From NCBI RefSeq assembly GCF_000803065.1, contig NZ_JSXI01000071.1:1-49429 (forward strand): 49,429 nt of DNA, written 5' to 3'. The translations under genes were made by a program, and so were the position numbers. A model generated the notes under the pieces. The model worked only from the letters and a program-made list of their open reading frames with translations. It was not told where the DNA came from and made no database searches. How positions within the stretch are numbered: position 1 is the stretch's first letter; the number at the start of each line of letters is the position of its first letter. Below, piece after piece: positions 17,801-25,387 of the stretch. This DNA is from Sphingomonas sp. ERG5 (GTDB lineage: Bacteria; Pseudomonadota; Alphaproteobacteria; Sphingomonadales; Sphingomonadaceae).

Positions 17801-19607
17801 CGTTCTGGCCATTCAGCCTGACCGATGCCCCACGCAATATGAGATCGTCGTCCGCGTCGAGATCGCCCCCGAAAATAGCGTCACCGACCGCATCGACCAG
17901 GATCGAACGACCGCTTTGGATCGCGCCGGTGGTGAGCGCTCCGGCAGAAATCAGGGTTACGGCCTGATTGGCATCGATCGCGCCGGTCTTGATCGCCCCG
18001 GACGTGCTGGTCAAAGCAACGGCATCACTGCTGCTGGTGAGCGCGCCAGTGGTGAGCGTTGTGCCCTGGAGCTTGATCTGGCCGGTCAGCGTTATGTCGC
18101 CCGTCGTCACCGCCGCCTGCCGCACGATACCGGTGTCGAATGCGCCGCCGCCCACAGCACCAACCAGGCTGCGCGCGATCACCGCGCCGAGCGTTACGCT
18201 GCCATTGGCTGCGCCGGACTGAATACGAATGCTCGATTCCCGATTTGCGCCACCTTTCAGGATCGTGCCCGGCGCAAAATTGATCGTTCCGGAGGGCGTG
18301 TTCGTCGCCGTGCCATCGAATGTCGCCGACAACGTCAGCGCTTCCCGATTCTGCGTCGAACCGTCCGCGTTCGCCAGCAGCGTGAGCCCTGCCAGGCCGG
18401 TCAGCGACCGGCTCGCCGTAATGTCGATTGCGCCATTGGCGCTCTGGAGCACGGGAGTTGCGCCCCCCAAGGTCACCGTGCGCCCATCGACCGCATAGTC
18501 GCGTCCCGCGGTCACCGCTCCGGCCACCGTCACGTCGCCCGCACCGGTCAGCAGGATATCACGCCTCGACGACAATGCGCCAGTGAACGACGCCGAGCCC
18601 GTGGCCCCGGCAAGAATGTCGCTGCCGCCATTGTCGGTGCTGGTCAGGTCGCCCCTGACGAGCAGATTGGCAATGCCGCCGGTATCCGCGGTGGTCCCGG
18701 CCACCGTCACCCCGTCGACCGCGCTGACCAGCCGTCCGGCCGACAGGACGATCCCGCGCGTGCCGGAGGTCGCGGTCGTGACGCTCGCATCCACCTGGAG
18801 CAGGGCGTCGGTCACGGTTGCCTGTGATGCCAGCGCGAACAACGCGTCCGCCCCCGCCACCGTGCCGCGGACGAGCTGACTGCGCCCGCTGACCGCGGTG
18901 CCGCGATTGATCTTGATCGACAGCGGACTGCCGGCGTTGAACGTCAGATCGACATCGCTCGCGGTGATGAAGGCGACATCCTGATCGGTCGCATCGAAAC
19001 TGCCATAAGCATCGATCTTGGGCGCGACCATGATCAAGCCGCGATTGCCGCCCTCAACCTTGATCCGCGCACCGTTCATCACGGTAATCGCGGACTGGCT
19101 GCCTGCGGCGGTGCTCAGCTTGAAATTGCCGTTGCGATCGAGGAAATCCGCGTCCGTCATATCGAGCGTACTGAGCACGAGCGAGCCAGTATTGATGTTG
19201 GCCTTGCTGCCAACCATGATGCCGCTGCCGTTCATCACCCAGACCGCGACGTTGCTGCCCGACGACAAGGTGCCAAGGATTTTCGAAGGATTGCCCGACA
19301 AATCCCGGTTCAGCACCGCAGCCTTGAACCCAAAGCCGCGGTCGAAACGAACGGTACCGTTTTCGGGGATGTTGAACCCGTCGTTCCAGTTGATGATCGT
19401 GTTATCGGCACGCAGCGATACGTCGAGCCGGTTGTTCCCGGGATTGAAGACCGGCGCACTGCCGTTATTGCTGCCGGTCGCGGTGCCAGGATTGGGCAGC
19501 GACTGACCATGGGCTGGCAGCGCCATGAACCCGACGATTGCCGTGGTTGCCGCCAGCCAGCGCCGGTGCCGGACATACATGCCGCTGCGTAGCCCGGATC
19601 TTTTCAT
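11895..19607 (-). CDS. Giant TpsA-like filamentous haemagglutinin exoprotein
   Basis: Secreted protein of about 2570 residues, probably a surface adhesin or fibre exported by the TpsB-like partner just upstream. A signal peptide (ends near ALPAHGQ) is followed by a two-partner secretion domain: DNTIINWNDGFNI, VAVWVMNGSGIMVG, then NTGSLVLSTLDM. The rest is low-complexity parallel beta-helix sequence rich in Gly, Ala, Thr, Ser and Asp, with repeated motifs such as GDVTAxGxYRVTG. Residues about 891-1852 are two tandem 481-residue copies. The C-terminus is acidic and has two Cys near INGCLAGSGVGCLTT. An ATG at 19631 is in frame, but the start at 19607 has a better-spaced AGGA and begins a normal signal peptide. 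Only 28 bases separate it from tpsB, and it overlaps the CHAT gene. Confidence 0.9.
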   Translation of the reverse strand: MKRSGLRSGMYVRHRRWLAATTAIVGFMALPAHGQSLPNPGTATGSNNGSAPVFNPGNNRLDVSLRADNTIINWNDGFNIPENGTVRFDRGFGFKAAVLNRDLSGNPSKILGTLSSGSNVAVWVMNGSGIMVGSKANINTGSLVLSTLDMTDADFLDRNGNFKLSTAAGSQSAITVMNGARIKVEGGNRGLIMVAPKIDAYGSFDATDQDVAFITASDVDLTFNAGSPLSIKINRGTAVSGRSQLVRGTVAGADALFALASQATVTDALLQVDASVTTATSGTRGIVLSAGRLVSAVDGVTVAGTTADTGGIANLLVRGDLTSTDNGGSDILAGATGSASFTGALSSRRDILLTGAGDVTVAGAVTAGRDYAVDGRTVTLGGATPVLQSANGAIDITASRSLTGLAGLTLLANADGSTQNREALTLSATFDGTATNTPSGTINFAPGTILKGGANRESSIRIQSGAANGSVTLGAVIARSLVGAVGGGAFDTGIVRQAAVTTGDITLTGQIKLQGTTLTTGALTSSSDAVALTSTSGAIKTGAIDANQAVTLISAGALTTGAIQSGRSILVDAVGDAIFGGDLDADDDLILRGASVRLNGQNVTSGGTIDLQARVGGISSVAGLKLTSTSTDTSDFVRLQAAGPQGINLTSTGRITAGTNRALRVAVRNETNGATLILGDVTARALTGLSVAGGNPATQAAPIVSNGSLTFGNLNLVEGFSARSDGGSLSVASIAVTGAGQGISLAAPVGALSIQSTIRASGDVTLVGAAPIILDTVESTDGRASVTSSSTVRLNTLAGALGASATGAAVIIQNVSGGAVSINSTAGGITLGKVDGDGVALNAVGGNMSVSDTVTSSGSLSATATGAILFTKALQANGGGVTISAGTGEAAVLGDVTAAGDYRVTGKSITLGGRQEARGAVAITATGGAIVGLPGLVLASDTDGVSGEALILSATGGGISLAANSLLSGGKFRQSVVTATTDAGNVVLGDVTARSLAIVAPTGAATPIATISTRNLLLSDGFTATAANGVTTGSISVSGGAVTVNGGAGAVQTGAISAANAVSLTGGSVGYDSISGRGVGITATTGSVTGGDITSNGAIDVNAAQGTISLGRLTATGTDGNVTLAALGTLFAKRVTADGTATLTTTAAAADVRLEEGLTADGAVNVAAGRDIRAPFIGSTGSTLTVSAPTGDVTGFQNGDSIDLSAGLGKAFSLTVGRAVQLGNIVGGPTSITASSISVGAINVGGNAISLNANAGDLTVRGNVVAGDTTFTSTGKTSLQSVAATGTLTLSGGTGLSFVTISGANVSASSSGAITGSGAFASGGMTISGNSLLLGEAHANGPLALTATNGDVVLGGLSSGQDITVLASGRAAVNGDVTAVGNYRVTGKSVTLGGRQGAAGAVTITATGGAIIGQPGLVLASDTDGVSGEALMLSATGGGISLAANSLLSGGKFGQSAVTATTDAGSVALGDVTARSLVIAAPTGAATPIATISTRNLLLSDGFTATAANGVTTGTIGVAGGGVTIDGGGGAVRTGAISAANAVSLTGGSVGYDSISGRGVGITATTGNVTGGDITSIGAIGVNAVQGTISLGRLTAIGADGNVTLTSAGTLFATRVMADGTATLTTTAAGADILLAQGLRANGAVNVAAGHDIRASFIRSTGGTLTVSAPTGDVTGFQNGSSIDLSAGPGKAFSLTVGRAVQLGNIEGGPTSITASSISVGAIDVGSNAISLVANNGDLTVRGDVVAGDTTFTSTGKTSLQTVAATGALTLSGGTGLSFVTISGANVSASSNGAITGSGAFASGGMAISGGSLLLGEAHANGPLALTATNGEVVLDSLSSGQDITVLASGRATVNGDVTAGGAYRVTGASVALGDRTVVQRAGGAIVITALSGDINARPGLTLSNLGAGGAPAIVLDTAGAIALAGSALRTSGALGLRAGAGKIIELGSIESSSVGGYDGSVAGGALRHSASVTTGDIVTGTIDIGLSAGDLKTGLVTATGAVNLAAASGGITTGAIQGSSIRLNASGLLSAASVSTSGAAALAGGEIQVDAVRAGSIQIRTAGALSGLGTGGTSLRSTSGDIIVDAGNMKLGTVDSSEGLALNGNTIDIAGKLTASRQALVKARSTLTMADANAGTDLTLGADGAMTAGAIAANGAIAVTGRGIKVTDARAGGALSLTSGTDLQLGSGQAGGAATIDAVGLATLGALTAGPSITVRAADVALTGTQRAAAVRFQNNAAATSAMRLGDGTAAGGFRLSNTEIALINADSVRFDQGAGTLQIGAITFGTDSGRRSVDMLTTGAVAVDGTVTGSGLGRVFRIGGGATDGSASDIRVTATSNGGGRLLFDNATLDLRGDRIAVGLASGFLNVLTPGAAGSAQALALINNGNSALYNAGLGGGFYDPGATTLVSAHSLNIRFADFALFQNTGVPGQFAGLVLGGTQASPAMPALTLRTTGKSVSGGFAMFGMINGIGGPGASLLGSGVIDIDPTLLGNSRINGCLAGSGVGCLTTIVIQPVLQTFEWSSDDVFGVAQDVSTPFDPVVGGNNEELLTGLPALSPDQQDEVEGQKP
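14050..15492 (-). repeat. Tandem 1443-bp repeat, second copy (inside TpsA-like gene)
   Basis: Second copy, directly abutting the first and in the same frame. Substitutions are scattered and no frameshift or length change was seen. A short partial third recurrence of the unit's start (GDVTAGGAYRVTG, then GDRTV) is at about 13990-14050, where similarity fades. Confidence 0.85.
15493..16935 (-). repeat. Tandem 1443-bp repeat, first copy (inside TpsA-like gene)
   Basis: First-translated copy of a head-to-tail duplication. The phase of 1443 bp (481 codons) was measured from matching sites: the segment encoding YRVTGKS at about 16891 recurs at 15448, and the GATGTCCTGGCC region at about 15520 recurs at 14080. 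Ends are given to within some tens of bases. By eye the encoded copies agree at very roughly 85-90 per cent of residues. Confidence 0.85.
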
Positions 19608-19635
19608 AGCAAATCCTATCTTTTGCGACATGCCC

Positions 19636-21363
19636 TTAACGCGCCGGATCGCGAAACTGCACCGTCAGTGATACGAGCACGCGCGCAGGCGGCTTTCGAT
19701 GGTCGATCAACAGCGCTTTATCGAGCGGCTTGGCATAACCGATGTCGAGCACCAGCCGGTTGCGCAGCGACAGGCGCACACCGCCGCCGACACTGTTGAA
19801 ATGTCGCGGCCCTTCGATCGAATTGCGATCGAGGTTGCGCAGGTACAGATGGTCGTAGAATCCGTAGAACTGCGTCCCGAACGCCGTCGTGATGGGCAAC
19901 TCCGCCCGGATCTCGCCATGGCCGCCAAGCGCGCGATCGCCGCTGTTCGAGCCCGGATCATAGCCGCGTCCGATCGTCAGGTTGCCGAGCGCGAATTCTT
20001 CGTAATTCAGCAGCGGGTCTTTGGTCCACTGTGCCTGGCCCTGGGCCATGATGCTGAAAATAGGGCCGATATGGAGCAGCCCATCGATTGCGGCGCGCAC
20101 CACAAAAGCCTGTGGATTGCCGTCGAACCGTGAGGTCAATATGCCATTTTTGAAACCGCGATCACTCGCACCGAAGATGCCCAGTCCCTTACGCAATTCC
20201 ACCGACGCGCCGTACGAGAACGAAGGCGCACCGCTTTTCGTCAGCCCCTGATAATCCACATCGATGCCGACAAATCCGATCCGCAGCCGGTCGCGCGACA
20301 ATATGACCGCGGCGTCTCCCGCGCCCAGGTTCGACGTCTGATTGACGAAATCGAAACCGCCCCGCAGGCGCGCATTGCTGCGTACCGTTCGAACCAGCGG
20401 ATGGATCACATCGAAACCGGTGATGAACGTCTTGGTCCGCAGATCCAACGGACCGAGATCGGGCCGCGACCAAGCATAGCTGGCGCGCGCACCGAATGTC
20501 GTACCACCCCCATCGACGCCAAAGATATGGCCGCCCTGGACGATGATCTGCTCCTTGAAATCGGCGGTGGTGGACGCTCCGAAATAGGTCAGGTCGGACA
20601 TGCCGGTCAGGCCATAGATTTCACCGCGCACATAGGCCGTTTCCCGCCCGAGCAGCTTTGAATTATAATTCTGGGCATTGCCGAACAGCGCATAGCGGCG
20701 CGAACTCACTGTCAGTTCGCCAATCACCGCGCCTTGTTCCGCACCGGCCGGGCGCAGGGCGAGCGCCACGTCGAGGCCGGGAATATCACCCGCGAGCAAC
20801 AGCAGACGTTCCGCCTCGCGTTCGTTCAAGGGATCGAGCGCCTGGATCGCAGCGAGGCGGCGGCGCAGGATATTCTCATATCGGCCGGCCTCGCCGCGAA
20901 CCCGGATCTCGACGATGTGCGCGGTGATCACTTGCAAGCGCAGCACGCCGCCAGTGATTTCCTGGGGCGGAATCTGCACTGACGCGACCCAACCGCCTCT
21001 GCGCAGCGCCGCATTCGCCCGATCGCGGATCTCGCAGACGATCTTGAGTGTCTGTTCGCCACTTGGCGCGACCACGTCGGCGAGCGCGCGCGCGATTTCC
21101 GGCTGAACCGGCGAGCCATCGGGCCGCGACAATTCGATGCGATTGATCGTGAGCCGCAACGGCGAGTTCTCGAACGGACAATTGGGTACCGCCAGGGCGC
21201 CCCGTGCATCGACGGTCGCCTTCGATTCGGCCTGCCGATCCGGGGTTGGTGGCGTGATTTCCTGACGCGATGGCAATACCTGCGCGCCGGCGGAACCGGC
21301 CGAGGCGGAAATTGCGGCTCCTGCAAGCCCAATCCAACCGTGCAACATCCGTCGCCGAGCCAT
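19636..21363 (-). CDS. TpsB/FhaC/ShlB-family outer-membrane transporter
   Basis: Two-partner secretion transporter of 575 residues that should export the TpsA-like product across the outer membrane. A signal peptide (AISASAGSAGAQ) precedes a linker with one Cys pair (NCPFENS near 60 and IVCEI near 110). Two POTRA-like domains occupy about 65-230, with VLRLQVITAHI and GDIPGLDVALALRPA typical of the first and second. The C-terminal half is a 16-strand-type barrel. The signature VRGY appears as GRGYDPG. The protein ends VQFRDPAR, without the terminal aromatic residue usual for outer-membrane barrels. An AAGGGGA ribosome site sits 5 bases before the ATG. First gene of the operon, 28 bases before the preferred exoprotein start. 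Confidence 0.9.
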   Translation of the reverse strand: MARRRMLHGWIGLAGAAISASAGSAGAQVLPSRQEITPPTPDRQAESKATVDARGALAVPNCPFENSPLRLTINRIELSRPDGSPVQPEIARALADVVAPSGEQTLKIVCEIRDRANAALRRGGWVASVQIPPQEITGGVLRLQVITAHIVEIRVRGEAGRYENILRRRLAAIQALDPLNEREAERLLLLAGDIPGLDVALALRPAGAEQGAVIGELTVSSRRYALFGNAQNYNSKLLGRETAYVRGEIYGLTGMSDLTYFGASTTADFKEQIIVQGGHIFGVDGGGTTFGARASYAWSRPDLGPLDLRTKTFITGFDVIHPLVRTVRSNARLRGGFDFVNQTSNLGAGDAAVILSRDRLRIGFVGIDVDYQGLTKSGAPSFSYGASVELRKGLGIFGASDRGFKNGILTSRFDGNPQAFVVRAAIDGLLHIGPIFSIMAQGQAQWTKDPLLNYEEFALGNLTIGRGYDPGSNSGDRALGGHGEIRAELPITTAFGTQFYGFYDHLYLRNLDRNSIEGPRHFNSVGGGVRLSLRNRLVLDIGYAKPLDKALLIDHRKPPARVLVSLTVQFRDPAR

Positions 21364-21713
21364 TTTATCCCCTTTTACTTGCCGCCACTGTTTAACGGAT
21401 CAATCAGCAACATCAAACCCTTGTCGATGCATCTTTCCAAATTTTGATGTCATGCGACGAACTTCTGTCACCGGGATGTCGTATTTCAGGCAATCATGAT
21501 TTGCCCATGTCGAGCATTCACCGCGACCGGCGGTTCTTCACCATTGGCAACCATACCGCACCTCCCTGTTTGTCATCGCAAGCGGCACACCGGCCGCAAA
21601 CAATGTCGTCGCGCTGCTAACGCCACACTTGCCAATCGGTGCCCTGATGATCGCGTGCGCCGGCAATTATTGTGGAACCGGACCGGCATCGGCCCGATCC
21701 GCCCCGGTTCTCG
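21364..21713. other. Intergenic gap between clpV (3' end) and tpsB (5' end)
   Basis: No credible gene was seen in these 350 bases. Reading the minus strand it must hold the end of the clpV transcript and the promoter of the tpsB operon. The part nearest tpsB (21364-21470) is AT-richer than its surroundings, as expected for a promoter, but no -35/-10 pair is convincing. A GAACCGG/CCGGTTC stem with a loop of about 21 bases at 21674-21710 lacks a clear T-run, so it is not called a terminator. Confidence 0.4.
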
Positions 21714-24368
21714 TCACGCCGTCGCTTCCTCGACTACGGCCACGACCGGCTCAGGACCGCCGGCAAAGTCATAACTGAATCCGTCGCCCTCGACGCTCAG
21801 CCTGATCCGGGTCACTTCTTCGCCGCGCATCTTGCGCTCGAGCAGCGCCACCGACATCTCGGGCAGCATGGTGTTGGTCAGGATCGCGTCGATCATCCGC
21901 CCGCCCGACGCAATTTCCGTGCAGCGCGCGACGATATGGTCGACGACGTCGGCGCCGATCTCCAGCGCAATGCCGTGATTGTCGGCAATGCGCTTTTCGA
22001 TCCGTCCGAGCTGGAGCCGCACGATCCCCGCCAGCATATCCGGGCTGAGCGGATAATAGGGCAGGACCAGCAAGCGCCCCAGCAAGGCCGGCGGGAATAC
22101 TTTGAGCAGCTCGGGGCGAAGCGCGGTGGCCAGCCCCTCCGCATTGGGCGCCGTCTCCTCGTCTTCGGTCAGTGACATGATCAGGTCCGTCCCGACATTC
22201 GACGTCAGCAGAATGATCGTGTTGCGAAAATCGATATGCCGCCCCTCGGCGTCGTTCATGAAACCCTTGTCGAACACCTGGAAGAACATCTCGTGGACAT
22301 CCGGATGTGCCTTCTCCACCTCATCGAGCAGCACCACGGAATAAGGCCGCCGCCGCACCGCCTCGGTCAGCACGCCGCCCTGGCCATAGCCGACATAACC
22401 GGCCGGGGCGCCCTTCAGTGTGGAGACGGTGTGCGCCTCCTGAAACTCGCTCATGTTGATGACGATCATCGACTCATCGCCGGAGAAAAGCAGGTCCGAC
22501 AGCGCATGCGCGGTCTCGGTCTTGCCCACCCCCGAAGGCCCGCACAGCATGAACACGCCAACCGGCTTGGATGGGTTGTCGAGCTTGGCGCGGCTGGTCT
22601 GGATGCGTTTGGCAATCGCATCCATCGCATGATCCTGTCCGACGACGCGGCGCTTCAACCGGTCGGCGATGGTCAGGACACTGGCGATTTCGTCCTTGAC
22701 CATTCGGCCGATCGGAATCCCGGTCCAGTCGCCTACCACCGCGGCAATGGCGTCGGCATCGACCACACCGAACACCATCGGATCGTCTCCCGCCGCATCG
22801 GCCAGTGCCGCGAGCGCCGGTTCGAGCGTATCGTCTCCGCCGGTCGTCTCGGCATCGTCCGGCGCGGCACGCGCGGCGATCACCGCGTTCAGCGCGTCTT
22901 TCTCACGCGCCCACTTCGCCTCGATCTTTGCGACCTCGTCCCGCGCGGCGGCGATTTCCGCATCAACGGCGGCAAGCCGGTCATCGTCGCGATAGCGCCC
23001 CTCGGTCTCGCGTTCGACCACGCCGCGCTCGGTCTCCAGCAATTCGAGCCGTCGACGCCGATCCTCCACGGGCGCGGGCGTCGCATGCTGCGATACCGCG
23101 ACACGGGCCGCGGCGGTATCGAGCAGGCTGACCGCCTTGTCGGGCAATTGCCGCGCGGGCACATAACGCTGCGACAATGTCACAGCGGCGGCCACCGCTT
23201 CGTCGAGGATGACGACGCTGTGATGCGCTTCCATCACCGGCACGACCGATCGCAGCATATCGATCGCCACGGTCGTTTCCGGTTCGCTGACCTGGACTGT
23301 CTGGAAGCGGCGGCTCAGCGCCGGATCCTTTTCGAAATACTGGCGATACTCTGCATAGGTGGTGGCGGCGATCGTGCGCAGCCGACCGCGCGCCAGTGCG
23401 GGCTTCAGCAAATTCGCGGCATCGCCCGTGCCCGCCTGCCCGCCGGCACCAACCAGGGTATGGGCCTCGTCGATGAACAGGATAACCGGCGTCGCGGCAT
23501 TCTCGACCTCATCGATCACCTGACGCAGCCTTTTCTCGAATTCGCCCTTCACGCTGGCGCCGGCCTGCATCAGCGCGACATCGAGCGACCGCAGCGAAAC
23601 CCCGCGCAGCGGCGGCGGCACATCGCCGTCGACGATGCGGCGCGCGAACCCTTCGACCACCGCGGTCTTGCCGACCCCGGCTTCGCCAACCAGAATCGGG
23701 TTGTTCTGCCGGCGGCGCAACAGAACATCGATCAGCTGCCGGATTTCGGCATCCCGCCCCACGACCGCGTCAATCTCCCCGGCCCGCGCTCGCGCCGTCA
23801 GATCAACCGAAAAGCGTGCAAGGGCCTCGCCGGGCGAAGAGTCCGACGCGCCCCCGCCGGCTCCCACGTCCGGTGTGGCTATCTCGGTCGTTTCACCCGA
23901 CGATTTCACGATCGACGCGAATTCCGCTCCCAGTCGATCGACGGAAATCTTGCGCCATTCCCCGCTCATCGCGAACAAGGCGTTGCGCAGCGTCGGTGTC
24001 CTGAGCATCCCGTAAATCAGATGGCCCGAACGGATCCTGGCCGCACCGAACTGCAATGACGCGTAAAGCCAGCCCTTCTCGATCGCTTCTTCCACTTGCG
24101 GCGCAAAATCGGCGATCGCCGATGCGCCACGCGGCAGGATATCCAGGCTCGCGATCACGTCGCGCGCAAGCCGCGCATCGTCGATGCCGAATGCCGTGCG
24201 GATCGCGGCGACGTCGCCCTGCGGATCCTGCAGCAGCAAATGCACCCAGTGAACGAGTTCGACATAGGGGTTTCCCCGCATCTTGGCGAAGCTCGTCGCG
24301 GATTCGATCGCCTTCAACGTCGCTGCGTCGAGCCGTCCGAACAGCGATGCGCGGCTGATCTCGGTCAT
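21714..24368 (-). CDS. clpV: ClpV (TssH), T6SS sheath-disassembly AAA+ ATPase
   Basis: Hexameric unfoldase of 884 residues that recycles contracted TssB/TssC sheath. The N-terminal domain begins MTEISRASLFGRLD, typical of ClpV. The first AAA+ module has Walker A GEAGVGKT near residue 225, Walker B with FIDEAHTLVGAGG and an inserted middle coiled coil (about 410-530). The second has Walker A GPSGVGKT near 609 and VVLLDEVEKAHPDV. The start at 24368 is fixed by the ATGA overlap with tssG; 16 codons further upstream are open but lie within tssG. Last gene of the minus-strand T6SS block. Confidence 0.97.
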   Translation of the reverse strand: MTEISRASLFGRLDAATLKAIESATSFAKMRGNPYVELVHWVHLLLQDPQGDVAAIRTAFGIDDARLARDVIASLDILPRGASAIADFAPQVEEAIEKGWLYASLQFGAARIRSGHLIYGMLRTPTLRNALFAMSGEWRKISVDRLGAEFASIVKSSGETTEIATPDVGAGGGASDSSPGEALARFSVDLTARARAGEIDAVVGRDAEIRQLIDVLLRRRQNNPILVGEAGVGKTAVVEGFARRIVDGDVPPPLRGVSLRSLDVALMQAGASVKGEFEKRLRQVIDEVENAATPVILFIDEAHTLVGAGGQAGTGDAANLLKPALARGRLRTIAATTYAEYRQYFEKDPALSRRFQTVQVSEPETTVAIDMLRSVVPVMEAHHSVVILDEAVAAAVTLSQRYVPARQLPDKAVSLLDTAAARVAVSQHATPAPVEDRRRRLELLETERGVVERETEGRYRDDDRLAAVDAEIAAARDEVAKIEAKWAREKDALNAVIAARAAPDDAETTGGDDTLEPALAALADAAGDDPMVFGVVDADAIAAVVGDWTGIPIGRMVKDEIASVLTIADRLKRRVVGQDHAMDAIAKRIQTSRAKLDNPSKPVGVFMLCGPSGVGKTETAHALSDLLFSGDESMIVINMSEFQEAHTVSTLKGAPAGYVGYGQGGVLTEAVRRRPYSVVLLDEVEKAHPDVHEMFFQVFDKGFMNDAEGRHIDFRNTIILLTSNVGTDLIMSLTEDEETAPNAEGLATALRPELLKVFPPALLGRLLVLPYYPLSPDMLAGIVRLQLGRIEKRIADNHGIALEIGADVVDHIVARCTEIASGGRMIDAILTNTMLPEMSVALLERKMRGEEVTRIRLSVEGDGFSYDFAGGPEPVVAVVEEATA

Positions 24369-25387
24369 GCCAGTTCCTCTTGTCGCACACGACGACGGAG
24401 ATGCGCGTCGGCGCAAATCACGTCGTCATTGATTTTACCCACCCACCCCGTCCAGCCGAGGCGCGTGCCGGCATCAAGGCGGGCCGGGCGCGTGTGCCGG
24501 CCGGCAACCTCGATCGCGACATCCCATTCGAGATGGCTCGGCGCGAAGGCATCAAGCGCCTCGGACAGGATGCGGAAGCGCGCGCCGGACGGCAGCAACG
24601 CATCATAATCGGCGCGAGAACTGGCCCGGACGACGACCCGAAACGCATCGGAAGCGACACTGACCTTCGTCCCCGCCACCGCCTCTGACCCCAACGCGCA
24701 AAAGCTGCGCCCCAGCCGGGTGCGATCCTCGGCTTCGATATCGCGCCAGCGCGGCTGATATTCGAGCACCGTGACGCGTTGCCCGATAAGGTGCCCGATC
24801 GAATCCTCGATCCCGCCGGCGCTTCGCCGCGAGGCGAACAGCGCAGCGTAATGAATGCGCGCGCGCGCCGGAAAAGCTGCGTCCTCACCAACGCCTTCGG
24901 TGGCGCCGGTGAGGTGCGCGATCTTGGACGCAAATCCGTCCTCCATGGGCCGATCGGCTTGTGCGGTCGGTTGCGAATCCGCCCAGGCGCGAAAGAAGAA
25001 TTGCAGCATCCGCCCGGCAAGCAGATCGAGCCAGCGGCCAAACGGACGGGTCGTCGCATAGCGTCGCTCGAACGACGCGAATTCGGTCATGTGCGACGGC
25101 AGCGGTCCCATCGGTCCGGTCAGCCCCAACCAATACCCGCTCACGCGCGCGCGCCCTTTCACGATCTCGACCTCGTCGAGCGTGGAATCGGGAAACGCCA
25201 TTGTCGGGACTTGCGACAAATCGACGATGTTCTGCGCTGGCCGCCGCGCCCGGCCGATGCGTGGCAAATCCGGCGCGCGCGCCTCCGCGCCCCGCGCGAT
25301 CGGGAACAGTCCGAACCGTCGCGTCTGCGCCGCCACGCTGGCGAGAAACGTCAGATGGTGTGACGGCGCCCGATCCTTGGCGGCCAT
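24365..25387 (-). CDS. tssG: TssG, T6SS baseplate protein
   Basis: Baseplate wedge subunit of 340 residues, which forms a complex with TssF and TssE. Typical family segments are present: an N-terminal FFLAS-like stretch (LTFLASVAA, RRFGLFPI), then VEIVKGRARVSGYWLGLTGPMGPLPSHMTEFA, then GRMLQFFFRAWADSQP. The start overlaps the end of tssF by 37 bases, and the stop overlaps the clpV start by 4. No membrane segment. It would dock sheath and tail tube with TssF, TssE, TssK and VgrG. Confidence 0.95.
   Translation of the reverse strand: MAAKDRAPSHHLTFLASVAAQTRRFGLFPIARGAEARAPDLPRIGRARRPAQNIVDLSQVPTMAFPDSTLDEVEIVKGRARVSGYWLGLTGPMGPLPSHMTEFASFERRYATTRPFGRWLDLLAGRMLQFFFRAWADSQPTAQADRPMEDGFASKIAHLTGATEGVGEDAAFPARARIHYAALFASRRSAGGIEDSIGHLIGQRVTVLEYQPRWRDIEAEDRTRLGRSFCALGSEAVAGTKVSVASDAFRVVVRASSRADYDALLPSGARFRILSEALDAFAPSHLEWDVAIEVAGRHTRPARLDAGTRLGWTGWVGKINDDVICADAHLRRRVRQEELA

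Noticed and set aside
16686..18827. Plus-strand open frame of 713 codons opposite the TpsA-like gene
   Set aside because: It is antisense to the repetitive exoprotein and its Arg/Gly/Ala composition is a mirror of it; no ribosome site or domain seen.
21673..21711. GAACCGG/CCGGTTC stem as a clpV terminator
   Set aside because: A loop of about 21 bases and no clear T-run on the minus strand; not distinguishable from chance in GC-rich DNA.
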